Below, one piece after another: positions 8,797 through 18,274 of a DNA stretch of 64,000 bases. This DNA is from Actinoplanes sichuanensis (GTDB lineage: Bacteria; Actinomycetota; Actinomycetes; Mycobacteriales; Micromonosporaceae): the NCBI RefSeq assembly GCF_033097365.1, contig NZ_AP028461.1:11931501-11995500 (forward strand), given 5' to 3'. A program made the position numbers and the translations under genes. The notes under the pieces were generated by a model. The model was not told the DNA's origin and ran no database searches. It saw nothing but the letters and a program-made list of their open reading frames with translations. The first letter of the stretch is position 1; each line of letters begins with the position of its first letter.

Positions 8797-9216
8797 ATGG
8801 GGGATGCCGTGGTGACCATGCTCATGGCCGATTCTGCCGAATCGGCCCATCCGGAAAGGTACACAGAGTCTGCCGACGACTCGACACGGGTCACGCCAGC
8901 GGGGGGAGACGAATCAGCGATGCAGGCGTCCGGAAGCGAGGAGAACAACGCGCTCTCCGGGCTCAGCTTCGGACGCCGCCTGCGGCGGCTGCGCATGCGG
9001 CAGGGCTGGACGCAGTTGGTTCTCGCGCAACGGATGCGAGACATCGCCGTGGATCACGGAGGTACAGCCGAGCTGATCTCCCTCAAGGCGATGATCAGCA
9101 AGTGGGAGAACGGGCACAAAGAGCCTGACGAGTTCAACAGGCGGCTGCTCGCCGCAGCACTCGGTACCACTGTGGCTGATCTTGGCCTGACAGAGGACCC
9201 CGACTTCCTCTGGTGA
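8797..9216 (+). CDS. Xre-family helix-turn-helix protein
   Basis: 139 residues, or 98 from the alternative ATG at 8920, which has GGGGGGAGA upstream and is perhaps more likely. The HTH is SFGRRLRRLRMRQGWTQLVL followed by AQRMRD and LKAMISKWENGHKEPDEFNR, the standard Cro/CI pattern ending in WE-G. The C-terminal AAALGTTVADLGLTEDPDFL follows the usual helix. A cytoplasmic regulator whose target is unknown; it faces the hypothetical gene ending at 9333. Confidence 0.8.
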   Translation: MGDAVVTMLMADSAESAHPERYTESADDSTRVTPAGGDESAMQASGSEENNALSGLSFGRRLRRLRMRQGWTQLVLAQRMRDIAVDHGGTAELISLKAMISKWENGHKEPDEFNRRLLAAALGTTVADLGLTEDPDFLW

Positions 9217-9332
9217 GCTGTTTACCGGCGGTCCTTCAGCAGCCATAGGTGCCTCGGCGGCGCCAGTCCCCCAGTTATCCGGACGCGCGGGCTTTCCCCA
9301 CCCGCGCACGACATGATCGAGGCGGCGCCGGT

Positions 9333-10028
9333 CTATCCGGCGTCGCCTTCGTCACGAAGTCCCATCACGACGCCGAGCGCCCACGCCACTGTCGCCGCGT
9401 AGCGGTGCAGTGTCTCGGGGAACGCCTCAGTGATCCCCTGCGGCTGGTCAGCGCCCGCCCTGACGGCGGCCAGATCGTCGTACGCCTGGGCGTTGTGGCC
9501 CCACAGTTGATGCGAGATCACCTGGCGCAATGCCTCGTGGGCGGCCCGGACCGCATCGTTCTGCTCCGCCAACCGCGGATCTTCACCCGAGGACAGAAAC
9601 CGGACCTGCGGTACGAAGTGATCCAATGCGGCGATCAGGTCGGACGGCCTGATCTGTTCCGAGCCCGGCAGCGGCAGAGGTTCACCGGCGATAGCGGCAA
9701 CCGCGACCTGCGTCGCGTAAGCAGCGTAGGAGGCGGCAACCCGCGCCAGCGCGACCAAGGTTTGCGTATGGAAGTTGTCAGCGACCGCTTCCAAATCGAC
9801 GATGACCTGTGCCTGGGGTGAAGGCCTCCCCGATCCTGCCTGCGCCTCTGCTGGATCGTCCGCTGCCCGCATCTCCCGGGCGGTGGTGTATTGCACCGCA
9901 ATGGTGAACGCCTGATTGACGGCTATCGCGGCCAGATTGCAGGCCCTGCCGTACTCATTCAGAGCCTGCCGTACCGGCTCCGGAAGTCCGGTGTCCCGCT
10001 GTAACAGGTCGTGCGTAATCGCACTCAT
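9333..10028 (-). CDS. Hypothetical helical protein (231 aa)
   Basis: Not recognised. Start chosen at the ATG at 10028 with GGACGAGG-type sequence upstream; the longer frame to 10178 would run across repeat array C and is unlikely. The protein is Ala-rich and helical (AAIAVNQAFTIAVQ, VALARVAASYAAYATQVAVA) with no signal peptide or catalytic motif. Together with array C upstream it may belong to the regulatory module of the element. Confidence 0.6.
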   Translation of the reverse strand: MSAITHDLLQRDTGLPEPVRQALNEYGRACNLAAIAVNQAFTIAVQYTTAREMRAADDPAEAQAGSGRPSPQAQVIVDLEAVADNFHTQTLVALARVAASYAAYATQVAVAAIAGEPLPLPGSEQIRPSDLIAALDHFVPQVRFLSSGEDPRLAEQNDAVRAAHEALRQVISHQLWGHNAQAYDDLAAVRAGADQPQGITEAFPETLHRYAATVAWALGVVMGLRDEGDAG

Positions 10029-10143
10029 GTCCTCGTCCCCCGGGGTACTCACAGTCGCGTCTGTGTTCGGCGCCAACACCACGCGCCGGCCGCTTCTTGA
10101 CCAATGCCCGTGCCACTTCAGATCACGTCCGTTGTCTTCGCGG

Positions 10144-10180
10144 GACAACCCCAGACAACCGGAGACAACCGGAGTCATCT
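10144..10180 (+). repeat. 10-bp direct-repeat array, copy C (four units)
   Basis: GACAACC at 10144, 10154 and 10164, then a degenerate GTCATCT at 10174 followed by ATC, again at 10-bp spacing. A GTTGTC at 10131 makes an inverted partner. It lies between the divergent genes starting at 10028 (minus) and 10439 (plus), so it could control either. Nothing else supportable is seen in 10181-10438. Confidence 0.85.
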
Positions 10181-10438
10181 ATCGATCGCGCCGCCATTGG
10201 CCGAGGGTCGAGACGTGATCAAAGTTCAACGAACTCTAAACGAGGCCACCGGAAGGGGCCAGACGTCGCCCCCGGCACCCGATGTGCCAAATTCCGGACA
10301 CCAGCCGGGCGCGCGCGTCAACGCCAGTGTTCGGCGCCTACCGGCACCGGCTCGGCGCCAGGTGAGCCGGATCCGACTGGTCGTGGCGTGCCGCCGGGCC
10401 GAGCGGCAAGCCTGCGGCGCCGACAAGGCGCGACGGGC

Positions 10439-11347
10439 ATGAAAACCGCAATCCGTTCCGGACAGCTCAGGCCGCCGGTCCGCCCTCTGCGGGGCCATCG
10501 GCTGACCCACGTCCTTCACCACCGCCTAGTGGCGCAGAGCCCATGGTCACGAACCGTGGTGTGCGCCGCCACCGGGCTCGCTCTGATCACCCCCCTGCTC
10601 CTGCGTCGCGGTATTAGCGCCCACCTCACCGGCATCGACCCGTATCGCAGGACGCCTTCGGAGACGCCGCCGTCGATACTGTCGACGGCTGAGATCGGCG
10701 ACCTCGCGTCACTGCCAGAGGTAACGCCGTCGCAGAGGCTCGACGCTGCGCCACGTGATCTCGCCGCCCGCGGCACGGCGGGGGTCATCGCCCACAACCG
10801 GCAGCCGGTACACGTCTACGCGGCCCCGGCCGCTCCCGCGATCGCCTGGCTCGCACCCCAGCAGAACGGCATCGACACCTGGCTGCCTGTCATCGACCAG
10901 CAACCCGGCTGGGTGCAGGTCCTGCTGCCCTCACACCCCGGTGACGCCAGCGGCTGGATCCGCGCAGCCGAACTCGATCTCACGGTGACTCCGTACGAAC
11001 TGCGACTGCACCGGAGGTCCCACAGGCTGCAGCTGTTCACCAACGGGAATCTGGCCCGCAGCTGGAAAGCCTGGCCAGGCACCTCAGAGACACCGACACC
11101 CGCCGGGCGCACCTTCCTTCTGGCCGGCACACCGGACGGCGCGCCGGCCAGGGTTCTCGCCCTCGGCATGCACGGCGCGACCCCGTCGGCCTGCACCGGC
11201 TCCCTCGGCACCGTAGCCATTCACTCCGCGGTAGCGCGGGCCGGCGACCGCGCCCCGGACTGCCGGACCTGCATTCGCGTACCGCCCGAGGCCATGGACG
11301 CACTGACCCGTGTCCGGCTCGGCTCGCTCGTGCGCGTCTACCGCTGA
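10439..11347 (+). CDS. L,D-transpeptidase-like (YkuD) membrane-anchored protein, altered active site
   Basis: 302 residues. One membrane segment near residues 39-60 (SRTVVCAATGLALITPLLL) suggests export with an N-terminal anchor. An SH3-like region (PVHVYAAPAAPAIAWLAPQQ) precedes a YkuD-like domain (RLQLFTNGNLARSWKAWPGT, then TPAGRTFLLA). The catalytic box, normally SHGCIR, reads CRTCIR here: Cys and Arg are kept but the catalytic His is replaced by Arg. It may therefore bind peptidoglycan or a cluster product rather than cross-link. It is the first gene of a co-directional cluster running to 26267. Confidence 0.72.
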   Translation: MKTAIRSGQLRPPVRPLRGHRLTHVLHHRLVAQSPWSRTVVCAATGLALITPLLLRRGISAHLTGIDPYRRTPSETPPSILSTAEIGDLASLPEVTPSQRLDAAPRDLAARGTAGVIAHNRQPVHVYAAPAAPAIAWLAPQQNGIDTWLPVIDQQPGWVQVLLPSHPGDASGWIRAAELDLTVTPYELRLHRRSHRLQLFTNGNLARSWKAWPGTSETPTPAGRTFLLAGTPDGAPARVLALGMHGATPSACTGSLGTVAIHSAVARAGDRAPDCRTCIRVPPEAMDALTRVRLGSLVRVYR

Positions 11348-11379
11348 CCCAGCCACTTTCACGAGAAGGAAGCCACTCG

Positions 11380-12039
11380 ATGACTGTGTCCCCGTACGCC
11401 CTGCTCGCGGCCACCGCCCTCGCCGGCGGCGGTGCCCTGTTTGCCACTGTGCCCCCTGCGCCGGCGCCGTACGACGCCGCCTTCGTCGTCTTCGCCTACG
11501 GTGATCAGCCACTGTCTGCCGGGCCGAACGCCTACAGTTCCTCCAGCCGAACCAGCGAGAACACCGGCGGCGCGCGGTCGGCCGACGGCCGGATGGTCGT
11601 CGGATGGGGCCACGCCATCGCAGGCGAAGGGCACGCGGACGCTGTCGCCACCGACATCACCGTGCTCGGCGGCACCATCCGCGCAGCTGCCGTCATCGCG
11701 CACTGCCGTCAGGGAGCCGTGACATCGCGGGCTGTCGACGTCACCGGCGATGTGAACGGCGCGGCGACCGTCGCCTACGACGTGCGCACCAAGAACCAGG
11801 ACGGCTCGACCACCGTCGTCGGCATGCAAATCCGGGTTCACTCCGGAGAGAGCACCGTCATCAACATCGCCTCGGCAAGCTGTGCACCGCAGCAGGACCG
11901 GCCGATGCCACCACCGACAGCCGCCGACCTGACCGGCCACACCGACGGCTGGTCAGGGCTCCCCGGCCGAATCTCGAACACCCGGCCCGACCAGAGCGGC
12001 GCCGTCACACAGGCCGGCGTTCTGTCGGCCGGAAGATGA
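11380..12039 (+). CDS. Secreted hypothetical protein
   Basis: 219 residues starting 32 nt after the transpeptidase-like gene, with GAGAAGGAAG as ribosome site. The N-terminus (MTVSPYALLAATALAGGGAL then ATVPPAPAPY) reads as a signal peptide. The body is rich in Ser, Gly and Thr with beta-type alternation (DVTGDVNGAATVAYDVRTKN) and two Cys that could form a disulphide. No known domain recognised. Probably exported together with its neighbour. Confidence 0.65.
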   Translation: MTVSPYALLAATALAGGGALFATVPPAPAPYDAAFVVFAYGDQPLSAGPNAYSSSSRTSENTGGARSADGRMVVGWGHAIAGEGHADAVATDITVLGGTIRAAAVIAHCRQGAVTSRAVDVTGDVNGAATVAYDVRTKNQDGSTTVVGMQIRVHSGESTVINIASASCAPQQDRPMPPPTAADLTGHTDGWSGLPGRISNTRPDQSGAVTQAGVLSAGR

Positions 12040-12046
12040 GCTCGGC

Positions 12047-12733
12047 GTGCACACCGCCACGGAAGCCGCGGCGCAGCTGACCAGCCGCTTCCCTCCGCGG
12101 CAGCGCCCCATGATCGAGTACCCCGCGGCTCCCGCGCCGGCAATCACCTGCATCAACCGTGCCGACATTCCTGCGGTCGCCGCCGTGGCGGCGCACTACA
12201 CCCAGGACGAGCCGGTGGCCGGCTGGCTGCTACCCGACCGCCGCCGCCGGCCTGCCGCCCTGCGCGCTGGCTTCGCGCTACTCATCGAGCAGGCCCTGCA
12301 GAACGGGTTCGTCGACCGGCTCGTAGGTGACCGGGCAGTGGCGATCTGGCTCGACCGCACCCGGCCGCTACCAGCGCCTGGCCAGCTGCGGCGCCTGCAA
12401 GAAGAATGCGGCCCCGACAGCGACGCCGTGCTGCTGCTCGCCGACATCGCCGCCCACCATGCGCCAACGGTCCCGCACCTGCACCTTGCCGTACTCGTCG
12501 CACCGGACCCGGCCGACGCGGCCGCCCTGCTGGCCCATCGCCAGCAGCGCCTGGACCGGGTAGGCGTCGCCTCGTTCGCCTACGCCGCCAACCAAGTGCA
12601 GCTCGGTGCGCTGATGGACGCGGGATTCCAGCCGAGCGAAGCACTCCGCCTACCGGCGGGGCCACCACTGTGGCCCGCCCTACGGCCCGCTGCTCAGCGT
12701 CTTGCTGTCGTCGGCCGCCCCGCCGCCGCCTGA
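12047..12733 (+). CDS. GNAT-like N-acetyltransferase (tentative)
   Basis: 228 residues from GTG at 12047; an ATG at 12110 is an alternative start. The pattern resembles actinobacterial GNAT proteins: CINRADIPAVAAVAAHYTQD, then PHLHLAVLVAPDPADAAALL, AHRQQRLDRVGVASFAYAAN and a final GFQPSEALRLPAGPPLWPAL. The classic acetyl-CoA loop (Q/RxxGxG/A) is weak, so the call is tentative. It sits 7 nt after its upstream neighbour and 58 nt before the asparagine-synthase-like gene, consistent with one operon modifying a small product. Confidence 0.5.
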   Translation: MHTATEAAAQLTSRFPPRQRPMIEYPAAPAPAITCINRADIPAVAAVAAHYTQDEPVAGWLLPDRRRRPAALRAGFALLIEQALQNGFVDRLVGDRAVAIWLDRTRPLPAPGQLRRLQEECGPDSDAVLLLADIAAHHAPTVPHLHLAVLVAPDPADAAALLAHRQQRLDRVGVASFAYAANQVQLGALMDAGFQPSEALRLPAGPPLWPALRPAAQRLAVVGRPAAA

Positions 12734-12791
12734 CCTGCTGACTCACACCGCATGCATTCATACGTCCCGGCACCGCGAGGAGAACTCTGGC

Positions 12792-14567
12792 ATGGGTATC
12801 ACCGGCTGGACCGACACCGCCCGCGACCTCCGCGACCAGCAAAAGATCCTGCGCGCCCTCGCCGACGCGCTCGCGCCCACCAGCGACGGGCTGGCTCATG
12901 CGACCCGGCATGCCGCCCTCGCCCGCCGCGGCCCCACGAGCGGCTACGCCGACTGGCGCCATCCTGAACGCCGCGACCCCGACCTGATGCTGCTCATCGA
13001 CGGCCACCTGACCAACAGGATCCGCCTCGAGGAACAGCTGTACCAGCGGGCCCGCCCGTTGAGCAGCGACGCCGAGGTGCTGCTACACGCCTACCGCCAG
13101 TGGGGCGCCGCCCTGGTCGACCGCATCGACGGCACCTACACCATCGCGATCTGGGACAACCAGGCACGGCAACTACTGCTGATCCGCGACCCACTCGGCA
13201 CCAAAACCCTCTACTGGATGCCCCAGCCGCACGGCCTGCTGTTCGCCAGCACGGCCACCGCCCTGCTAGCGCACCCCGACGTGCCTACGATCGTCGACGC
13301 CGACGGCCTCAACGAACTGCTCACCCTCGGCCCCACCCGCACGCCGGGTCACGGCGTCATCCGCAACGTCCGTGAGCTGCTGCCCGGCCAGCTGCTGCGC
13401 GCCACCCCGGCCGGTATCCGGCTGCACCGGTATTGGCAGTTGCAGGCCGACGAGCACGGCCAGGACCTCGACGGGACCGCCCACAGCCTGCGGCAGGCGC
13501 TGGCGGACAAGACCTTGCCGCTGCGGCAGCGCCCCGCCGGTGCGGTCCTGCTGTCCGGCGGTATCGCCTCCGCCGTCACCGCCGCGTTCCAGTCCCGGCC
13601 TGACGTCAACCGTGGCAGCGGCTACTCGCTCACGCTCGCCGAACCCGGCGACCAACCGCCGGGTGCCGGCGCCGACATCACCGCGGCCGCACGTACCGCA
13701 GCGCATCTCGGCATGGACTACACCATCATCACCACGGGCACGGACCGGCTGCTCGACGCCGCCGCGAGCGCCCGGCTGGCGCTCGACTTCCCAGGCCCGA
13801 CGAACCTCGACGCCCCGCTGATGGCAGCGCTGCAGCATGTCGCCAGCCGCGGCCACACCAGCGCCGTCTGCGGCCTGGGCGCCGATGCCGTCGTCGGCGG
13901 CTACCGCTGGCTGCACGACCCGCAGGCACTAGCCCATGACGAGTTTCCGTGGCTGCCGTCGGGGCTTGCGGCCACCGATCTACTCAACGACGACGCCCGC
14001 TGGCACCTGATCCCCGGCGGCTACCGAACGATGCGTTTCCAGCAGGCCCTCGAGGACATCCCGGCCACCGACGGCGAAGACGTCATCGACCGCCGGCGCC
14101 GGATCATGCACCACCTGGCCATCACCCACTACCTGCCGTCACAGCTGGTCCGCCTCGACCAACTCGCCGCCGGGGCCGGCGTCACCGTGCACACCCCGAT
14201 CGCGGACTGGCTGCTGGCTCAACTGCTGTGGAACACCCCATGGCCGCTACGGCACCTGCTCGGCATCCCCAACGGGCTGCTGCGCCACGCCACCGCCGAC
14301 CTGCTGCCACCGTCGGTCAGCTGGCTACCGCAACGCCCGTTCCCGGGCGCGCATCTGCTGGCGGCCTGGGAGAAAACCCACCGTGAGCGCCTGCACGCGA
14401 TCGTCACCGACCACGCTGCGCCTCTGCACGGGCTGCTGCACCGGGGGCGCGTCGAGCATCTGCTGACAGCGGCCGCGACCACCCCGGTCCGGGACTGGCA
14501 CACCACCCTGGCCTACCTCATCGAGACCAACGCGTGGCTCGCCCGCCACCACATCACCATCAACTGA
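12792..14567 (+). CDS. Asparagine-synthase-like protein with altered catalytic residues
   Basis: 591 residues; ATG at 12792 with GAGGAG upstream. The layout is that of AsnB: N-terminal Ntn-like half (DGTYTIAIWDNQARQLLLIR, DPLGTKTLYWM) and C-terminal synthetase half (AVLLSGGIASAVTAAF, GLGADAVVGGYRW). Three key features are off. The N-terminus reads MGITGW, without the Cys nucleophile of MCGI, so no glutaminase is expected. The PP-loop SGGxDS reads SGGIAS, lacking Asp. The C-terminal RPK-type motif is missing. Diverged members make amide bonds in lasso peptide and beta-lactam pathways, so an unusual ligase or non-catalytic role is possible. Confidence 0.78.
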   Translation: MGITGWTDTARDLRDQQKILRALADALAPTSDGLAHATRHAALARRGPTSGYADWRHPERRDPDLMLLIDGHLTNRIRLEEQLYQRARPLSSDAEVLLHAYRQWGAALVDRIDGTYTIAIWDNQARQLLLIRDPLGTKTLYWMPQPHGLLFASTATALLAHPDVPTIVDADGLNELLTLGPTRTPGHGVIRNVRELLPGQLLRATPAGIRLHRYWQLQADEHGQDLDGTAHSLRQALADKTLPLRQRPAGAVLLSGGIASAVTAAFQSRPDVNRGSGYSLTLAEPGDQPPGAGADITAAARTAAHLGMDYTIITTGTDRLLDAAASARLALDFPGPTNLDAPLMAALQHVASRGHTSAVCGLGADAVVGGYRWLHDPQALAHDEFPWLPSGLAATDLLNDDARWHLIPGGYRTMRFQQALEDIPATDGEDVIDRRRRIMHHLAITHYLPSQLVRLDQLAAGAGVTVHTPIADWLLAQLLWNTPWPLRHLLGIPNGLLRHATADLLPPSVSWLPQRPFPGAHLLAAWEKTHRERLHAIVTDHAAPLHGLLHRGRVEHLLTAAATTPVRDWHTTLAYLIETNAWLARHHITIN

Positions 14568-14618
14568 GCCGCCCTGCGCCCGAGCAGCGGGCGCTCATCA
14601 TCCACGGGACACCTCACC

Positions 14619-14780
14619 ATGCGCCTCGATCCCTGCGACACCCACGGCAGCACCGAGTTCGATCAGATACGGCACGCGCTGGACGGCTTCACCAGCAGCC
14701 GCATCTTCCACGATCCGGAGCTCGGTCTGTGGCTGATCGCCGGTCACGACAACGTCAGGATCGCCCTGACCTGTTTGTAA
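14619..14780 (+). pseudogene. Cytochrome P450, N-terminal fragment (split by insertion)
   Basis: ATG at 14619, MRLDPCDTHGSTEFDQIRHA and on to DNVRIALT, the usual start of an actinobacterial P450. It is cut at 14771, where a mobile element begins, and the frame ends with Cys-Leu-stop at 14780. The rest of the gene resumes in frame at 22997 after the 8-bp target duplication CCCTGACC. Removing the insertion restores NVRIALTEPQLFF with no frameshift, so the gene was intact before the event. Confidence 0.85.
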
Positions 14781-15152
14781 GAGCCTGTTCTGGCCCCACT
14801 GATCGAACTTCTTTCGGGACCATCGCTTGATCGAGTAGACCTTCTATTGGCCCCACTCGGGCGGTGACCGAGGGCGTCGACGGGTCGCGGCCGGAGGCCG
14901 CGATTCCAGCTTGTTTTGGCCCCACCCGGCCTTGGCGGGTGTCGCTCGAACGTGGGACGAGAACTTGTTTTGGCCCCACCTTGGCTCTCCTGATCGAGCT
15001 GCCTGGGGTCGTAGCATCGAAGTCAGGACCGGGTCGGTCTGGTTCGCCCCCGACAGGTGAATCGACAGGCCCGGCTTCTTCCTGTTCAGGGTCGATCGAG
15101 GGTTCTGGGGCCGGTCGGTTCGGCTCTCAGTGGGTATCGTCTAGAAGTGATC

Positions 15153-15857
15153 ATGCCGGTCTTCTATGCGCGTCCTCATGCGGTCGGCAAGGCGCTCGAT
15201 GTCACCACCGTTCTTGCCGGTCATGCTGAGGCCGGTAGTAGCCGCAAGGAGCGGCTGGCGGCGCTGGCTGGCGATGTCCGGCGGGTTGTCGCTGAGGACC
15301 TGCGGGCAACGCCTGATCCGCTCGGCCTGTCGCTGGACCTCGGGCTGCCCGACGGTGTGCCGTTGCTGACCTCCAACGACCTGGACACGTTCATCTGCCC
15401 GCTGGTGCCACGGCTCACCGCAGCAATCCGGCGCCCGTTCGTCTCGGTATGGGCCAGCAAACGACACGCGCCGACATCCTCGATCGCGGTCTTTCAAGCC
15501 CGCCCGGCTCGAGACCCAGGCGGCGCTCAGCAGTTTCAGGTCCGAACGACGGCCTCCATTGTCACCGACGCGTTCCGGCAGCAGATCCGCAACCAGATCG
15601 CTGCGGCCCGGGCGTTGCCGGACGGGGCGATCGCCGTCCAACTTTCGTTCGTAGTCGGACCGAGGCGCGCCTGGCCGAACCTGTGGAAGGTCACCATCGA
15701 CTCGCTGGGTCCACTGCTGGGACACGCTGTCGATGCCCGCGTAGCAGATGGACCAGATGGCCGCATCACCGACCTCGGGCTGCACTGCGTTGTCGACCCG
15801 GACATGGGACACGACGTCGTCATCGCGATCCGCGTGAACGCAGCAGCGACGGCCTGA
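15153..15857 (+). CDS. Hypothetical protein carried by the IS21-type element (234 aa)
   Basis: ATG at 15153 (MPVFYARPHAVGKALDVTTV); the longer frame from 15057 runs into the repeat-rich element end. Not recognised. It lacks a signal peptide and has two clear hydrophobic-polar alternating strands near the end (VVDPDMGHDVVIAIRVNAA). It is convergent with the istB operon and sits at the opposite element end, as a passenger gene would. Function unknown. Confidence 0.55.
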   Translation: MPVFYARPHAVGKALDVTTVLAGHAEAGSSRKERLAALAGDVRRVVAEDLRATPDPLGLSLDLGLPDGVPLLTSNDLDTFICPLVPRLTAAIRRPFVSVWASKRHAPTSSIAVFQARPARDPGGAQQFQVRTTASIVTDAFRQQIRNQIAAARALPDGAIAVQLSFVVGPRRAWPNLWKVTIDSLGPLLGHAVDARVADGPDGRITDLGLHCVVDPDMGHDVVIAIRVNAAATA

Positions 15858-15917
15858 TGGCATGGACCGAGGGCCCGCTGGGCCGTGCGTGACCAAGAGA
15901 GGCGACAGCAACGCTTG

Positions 15918-16193
15918 TCAGTCCGTCGGTGGCTGATCCTGCCCGGCGAGGGCATGCAGCAGTTCGGCGGCCTGGCTGAGCTGTTCGAGCAGCACGGCGG
16001 CTTCGGTGATCGAATCGGTGGTGTTCTCGTGGCCGTAACGGTCGACGAGGAAGCAGCCGAGCCGGGAGCGTGTCGCGGGGTCGGTGCTGGTGAAGAAGTC
16101 GCTGAGCAGGTCGAGCAGGTCGACGGTGGCGTCCAGGACGGCTGCGTGCACTGGCACTTCGGTGAGGGCGTCGGCTGGGCTGGGATCGTTCAC
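15918..16193 (-). CDS. Small acidic protein after istB (91 aa)
   Basis: GTG at 16193 with GGAG upstream, 73 nt after istB. Sequence VNDPSPADALTEVPVHAAVL and on; mostly helical and acidic, no known domain. Probably co-transcribed with istAB. A longer frame to 16535 overlaps istB in another frame and is a shadow. Confidence 0.5.
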   Translation of the reverse strand: MNDPSPADALTEVPVHAAVLDATVDLLDLLSDFFTSTDPATRSRLGCFLVDRYGHENTTDSITEAAVLLEQLSQAAELLHALAGQDQPPTD

Positions 16194-16266
16194 GGTGCTC
16201 CTCGCCTGCCGGGCCGGGCGGCCGGACGCGGTTCGCGCCGCGGCCGCCGGGAGTGGGTGCGGGTGA

Positions 16267-17115
16267 CTACTTCTTGCCGCGTTTGCGGGTGGTGGTGAGC
16301 AGCCGGAACGACTCGTTGCCGGTCTCGATGATGTGCGCGTTGAAGGTGAGCCGGTCGACGATGGCCTTGCAGAGCCGGGCGTCGGTGAAGGTGCGATGCC
16401 ATTCCGAGAACGGGGCGTTGGATGCGACCGCGATGGCCCGGCGTTCCTCACGGTCGGTGAAGATCTGGAACAGCAGTTTCGCGCCGGCCTTGTCAAGATC
16501 GAGGTAGCCGAACTCGTCCAGACAAAGCAGATCACAGCGCCCGTAGCGAGCGATGACCTTGGTCAGCTGCCGTTCGTCGGCGGCCTCGGCCAGCTCGTTG
16601 ACCAGGTTCGCCGCAGTGGTGTAGCGGACCTTGTAGCCGGCCTCGGCGATCGCGGTGCCGATTCCGATCAGCAGGTGACTCTTGCCGGTGCCGGAGTCAC
16701 CGATCAGGCAAAGTGGCTGACCGGCGACGACCCAGCCGGGGTCGCAGAGCGTGTTGATCTGCTCGGGCAAGACGTTCGGGTTGGCGCTGTAGTCGAAGTC
16801 CTCGATGCGTTTGGGGCGGGAGAAGTTCGCCTCACGGACCAGCCGCAGCTTGCGGCGCTCATCGCGGTGATCGACCTCGGTGCCCAGCAGGTCGGCAAGG
16901 AACTGCTTGTAGGTGGACCGCTCCCGCAGCGCGTGTTCGACGGCCTCTTCATAGCCGTCGCGGATGGTCGGCAGGTGCAAGGTCCGGGCGGCCTGCTCGA
17001 TCGCGGCGTCGACCGGATCCATGCCCGGGACAACGACCCGTTGCCGCGGCGTCTTGGCCGGTGGACGGGCGGGTGTTGCGGTGGGCGGTCGCGCCGCGTC
17101 AGTGGTGGCAGTCAT
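16267..17115 (-). CDS. istB: IS21-family helper ATPase IstB
   Basis: 282 residues. AAA+ ATPase that helps the IstA transposase choose and load target DNA. Walker A GDSGTGKSHLL at residues 139-149, Walker B LLCLDEFGYLDLD, sensor region AVASNAPFSEWHRTFTDARL and the terminal DRLTFNAHIIETGNESFRL typical of the family. The N-terminus has a Pro/Ala-rich extension of about 30 residues before the usual start. The ATG overlaps the istA stop (ATGA), so the two are translationally coupled. It appears intact. Confidence 0.95.
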   Translation of the reverse strand: MTATTDAARPPTATPARPPAKTPRQRVVVPGMDPVDAAIEQAARTLHLPTIRDGYEEAVEHALRERSTYKQFLADLLGTEVDHRDERRKLRLVREANFSRPKRIEDFDYSANPNVLPEQINTLCDPGWVVAGQPLCLIGDSGTGKSHLLIGIGTAIAEAGYKVRYTTAANLVNELAEAADERQLTKVIARYGRCDLLCLDEFGYLDLDKAGAKLLFQIFTDREERRAIAVASNAPFSEWHRTFTDARLCKAIVDRLTFNAHIIETGNESFRLLTTTRKRGKK

Positions 17116-18068
17116 GCGGTGCCTTTCGAGGATCGGAGCCTGAGCAGCTGGTCATAGGCGGCCACTGACGGCAACGGACGGTTGTCGTCGAGGACCGGGT
17201 TGCGGACGGGCAGGGTGATCACGTTCGTGCTGGCCGGCTTCCCGGCCGCGGCCTGCTCGCCCGGTCCGGGCTCGGCCAACTCGACCAGGTCCTCGTCGTC
17301 GAGCAGCGTCTCCGGCCGGCGTTCGGCTTTGCGGGCCTCGATCGCGACCAGCTCGGGGCTGCTGGACCCGGCGTTCAGCGTCGCGGTGATGCCCGCCAGG
17401 ACCGCTTCGTGCGGCATCCGGCGGTGCAGCAGCAGCACCTCGATCAACGCGCGGGTGCCGGCGGCGTCGCCGTGCGCGGCGCGGGCCGCGGCCCAGAACG
17501 CGTCGTGGGTGTCGGTGAAGGTCCCCGCGGCGCGGGCCAGCGCCAGCCCGGTCGACCCGGCCAGGGCCCCGGGCTTGACCATCAGGATCTCCAGGTAGTG
17601 ATCCAGCTCGTCGCGGTAGGCGTAACGGCGGGTCAACCGCGGATGCCGGGCCACGACCCGGTGGCGGTCGAAGACCAGCAGCTCGTTGGCGCGCAGGCTG
17701 ACGCGCACCTGCCGGCCGATGAACCGGGCCGGCACCGAGTAGTAGCTCTGGCGCACCACGATGCGCGAGTCCCGGCGGACCGTCGGCGTCAGGGTGACCC
17801 CGCAGTCGAAGTCGTCGGCCGGCAGCGGCGCCAGCAGCGGCGCCTCCTCGGCGAAGTTGAACCCGATGCTGGTGTTGGCGCCGTGGATGTGCCGCTTGTC
17901 CTCAGCCTCGTCGATCGCCGCAAGGCGTTCGTTGAGCTCCTCGATGGTGTCGACCTCAGGGACGGGAACCAAGTGCGTGCGCCGGAAACGCCCGCCCTCG
18001 TGCTCGACGCCGCCCTTCTCGTGAGCCCCCTCTTGTCCCGGAATGCAATAAAAAGGATCAAAGCCGAT
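17112..18068 (-). pseudogene. istA: IstA transposase, C-terminal fragment
   Basis: Homology begins at GFDPFYCIPGQEGAHEKGG (about 18068) and carries the final catalytic Glu of the DDE triad, then RVSLRANELLVFDRHRVVAR and the family C-terminus. The N-terminal half with both catalytic Asp residues is 4 kb away at 22048-22734. The frame upstream of GFDPF is foreign DNA (an open frame extends to 18302). About 10 residues normally found between the halves are missing, so the break was not perfectly clean or the ends were lost. Confidence 0.88.
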
Positions 18069-18274
18069 CCCCGGTGAGTTCATGAAAACCGAGCCTGACG
18101 ATGTGAGAACCCACGCCGTCGCTGAGGTGCCAGACCGCGGGTTCTCGGCGCGCGGACAGAGGTTGCCGGAGGCCGCGGCCTTCAGCGCACTACCCGACGC
18201 GTGCTCAGCGTCTAGGCTCGGTGGCCGCTTGGCTAAGTCCATATTGTCGTTGACGTGCCGCTTATGCTGGGCGC

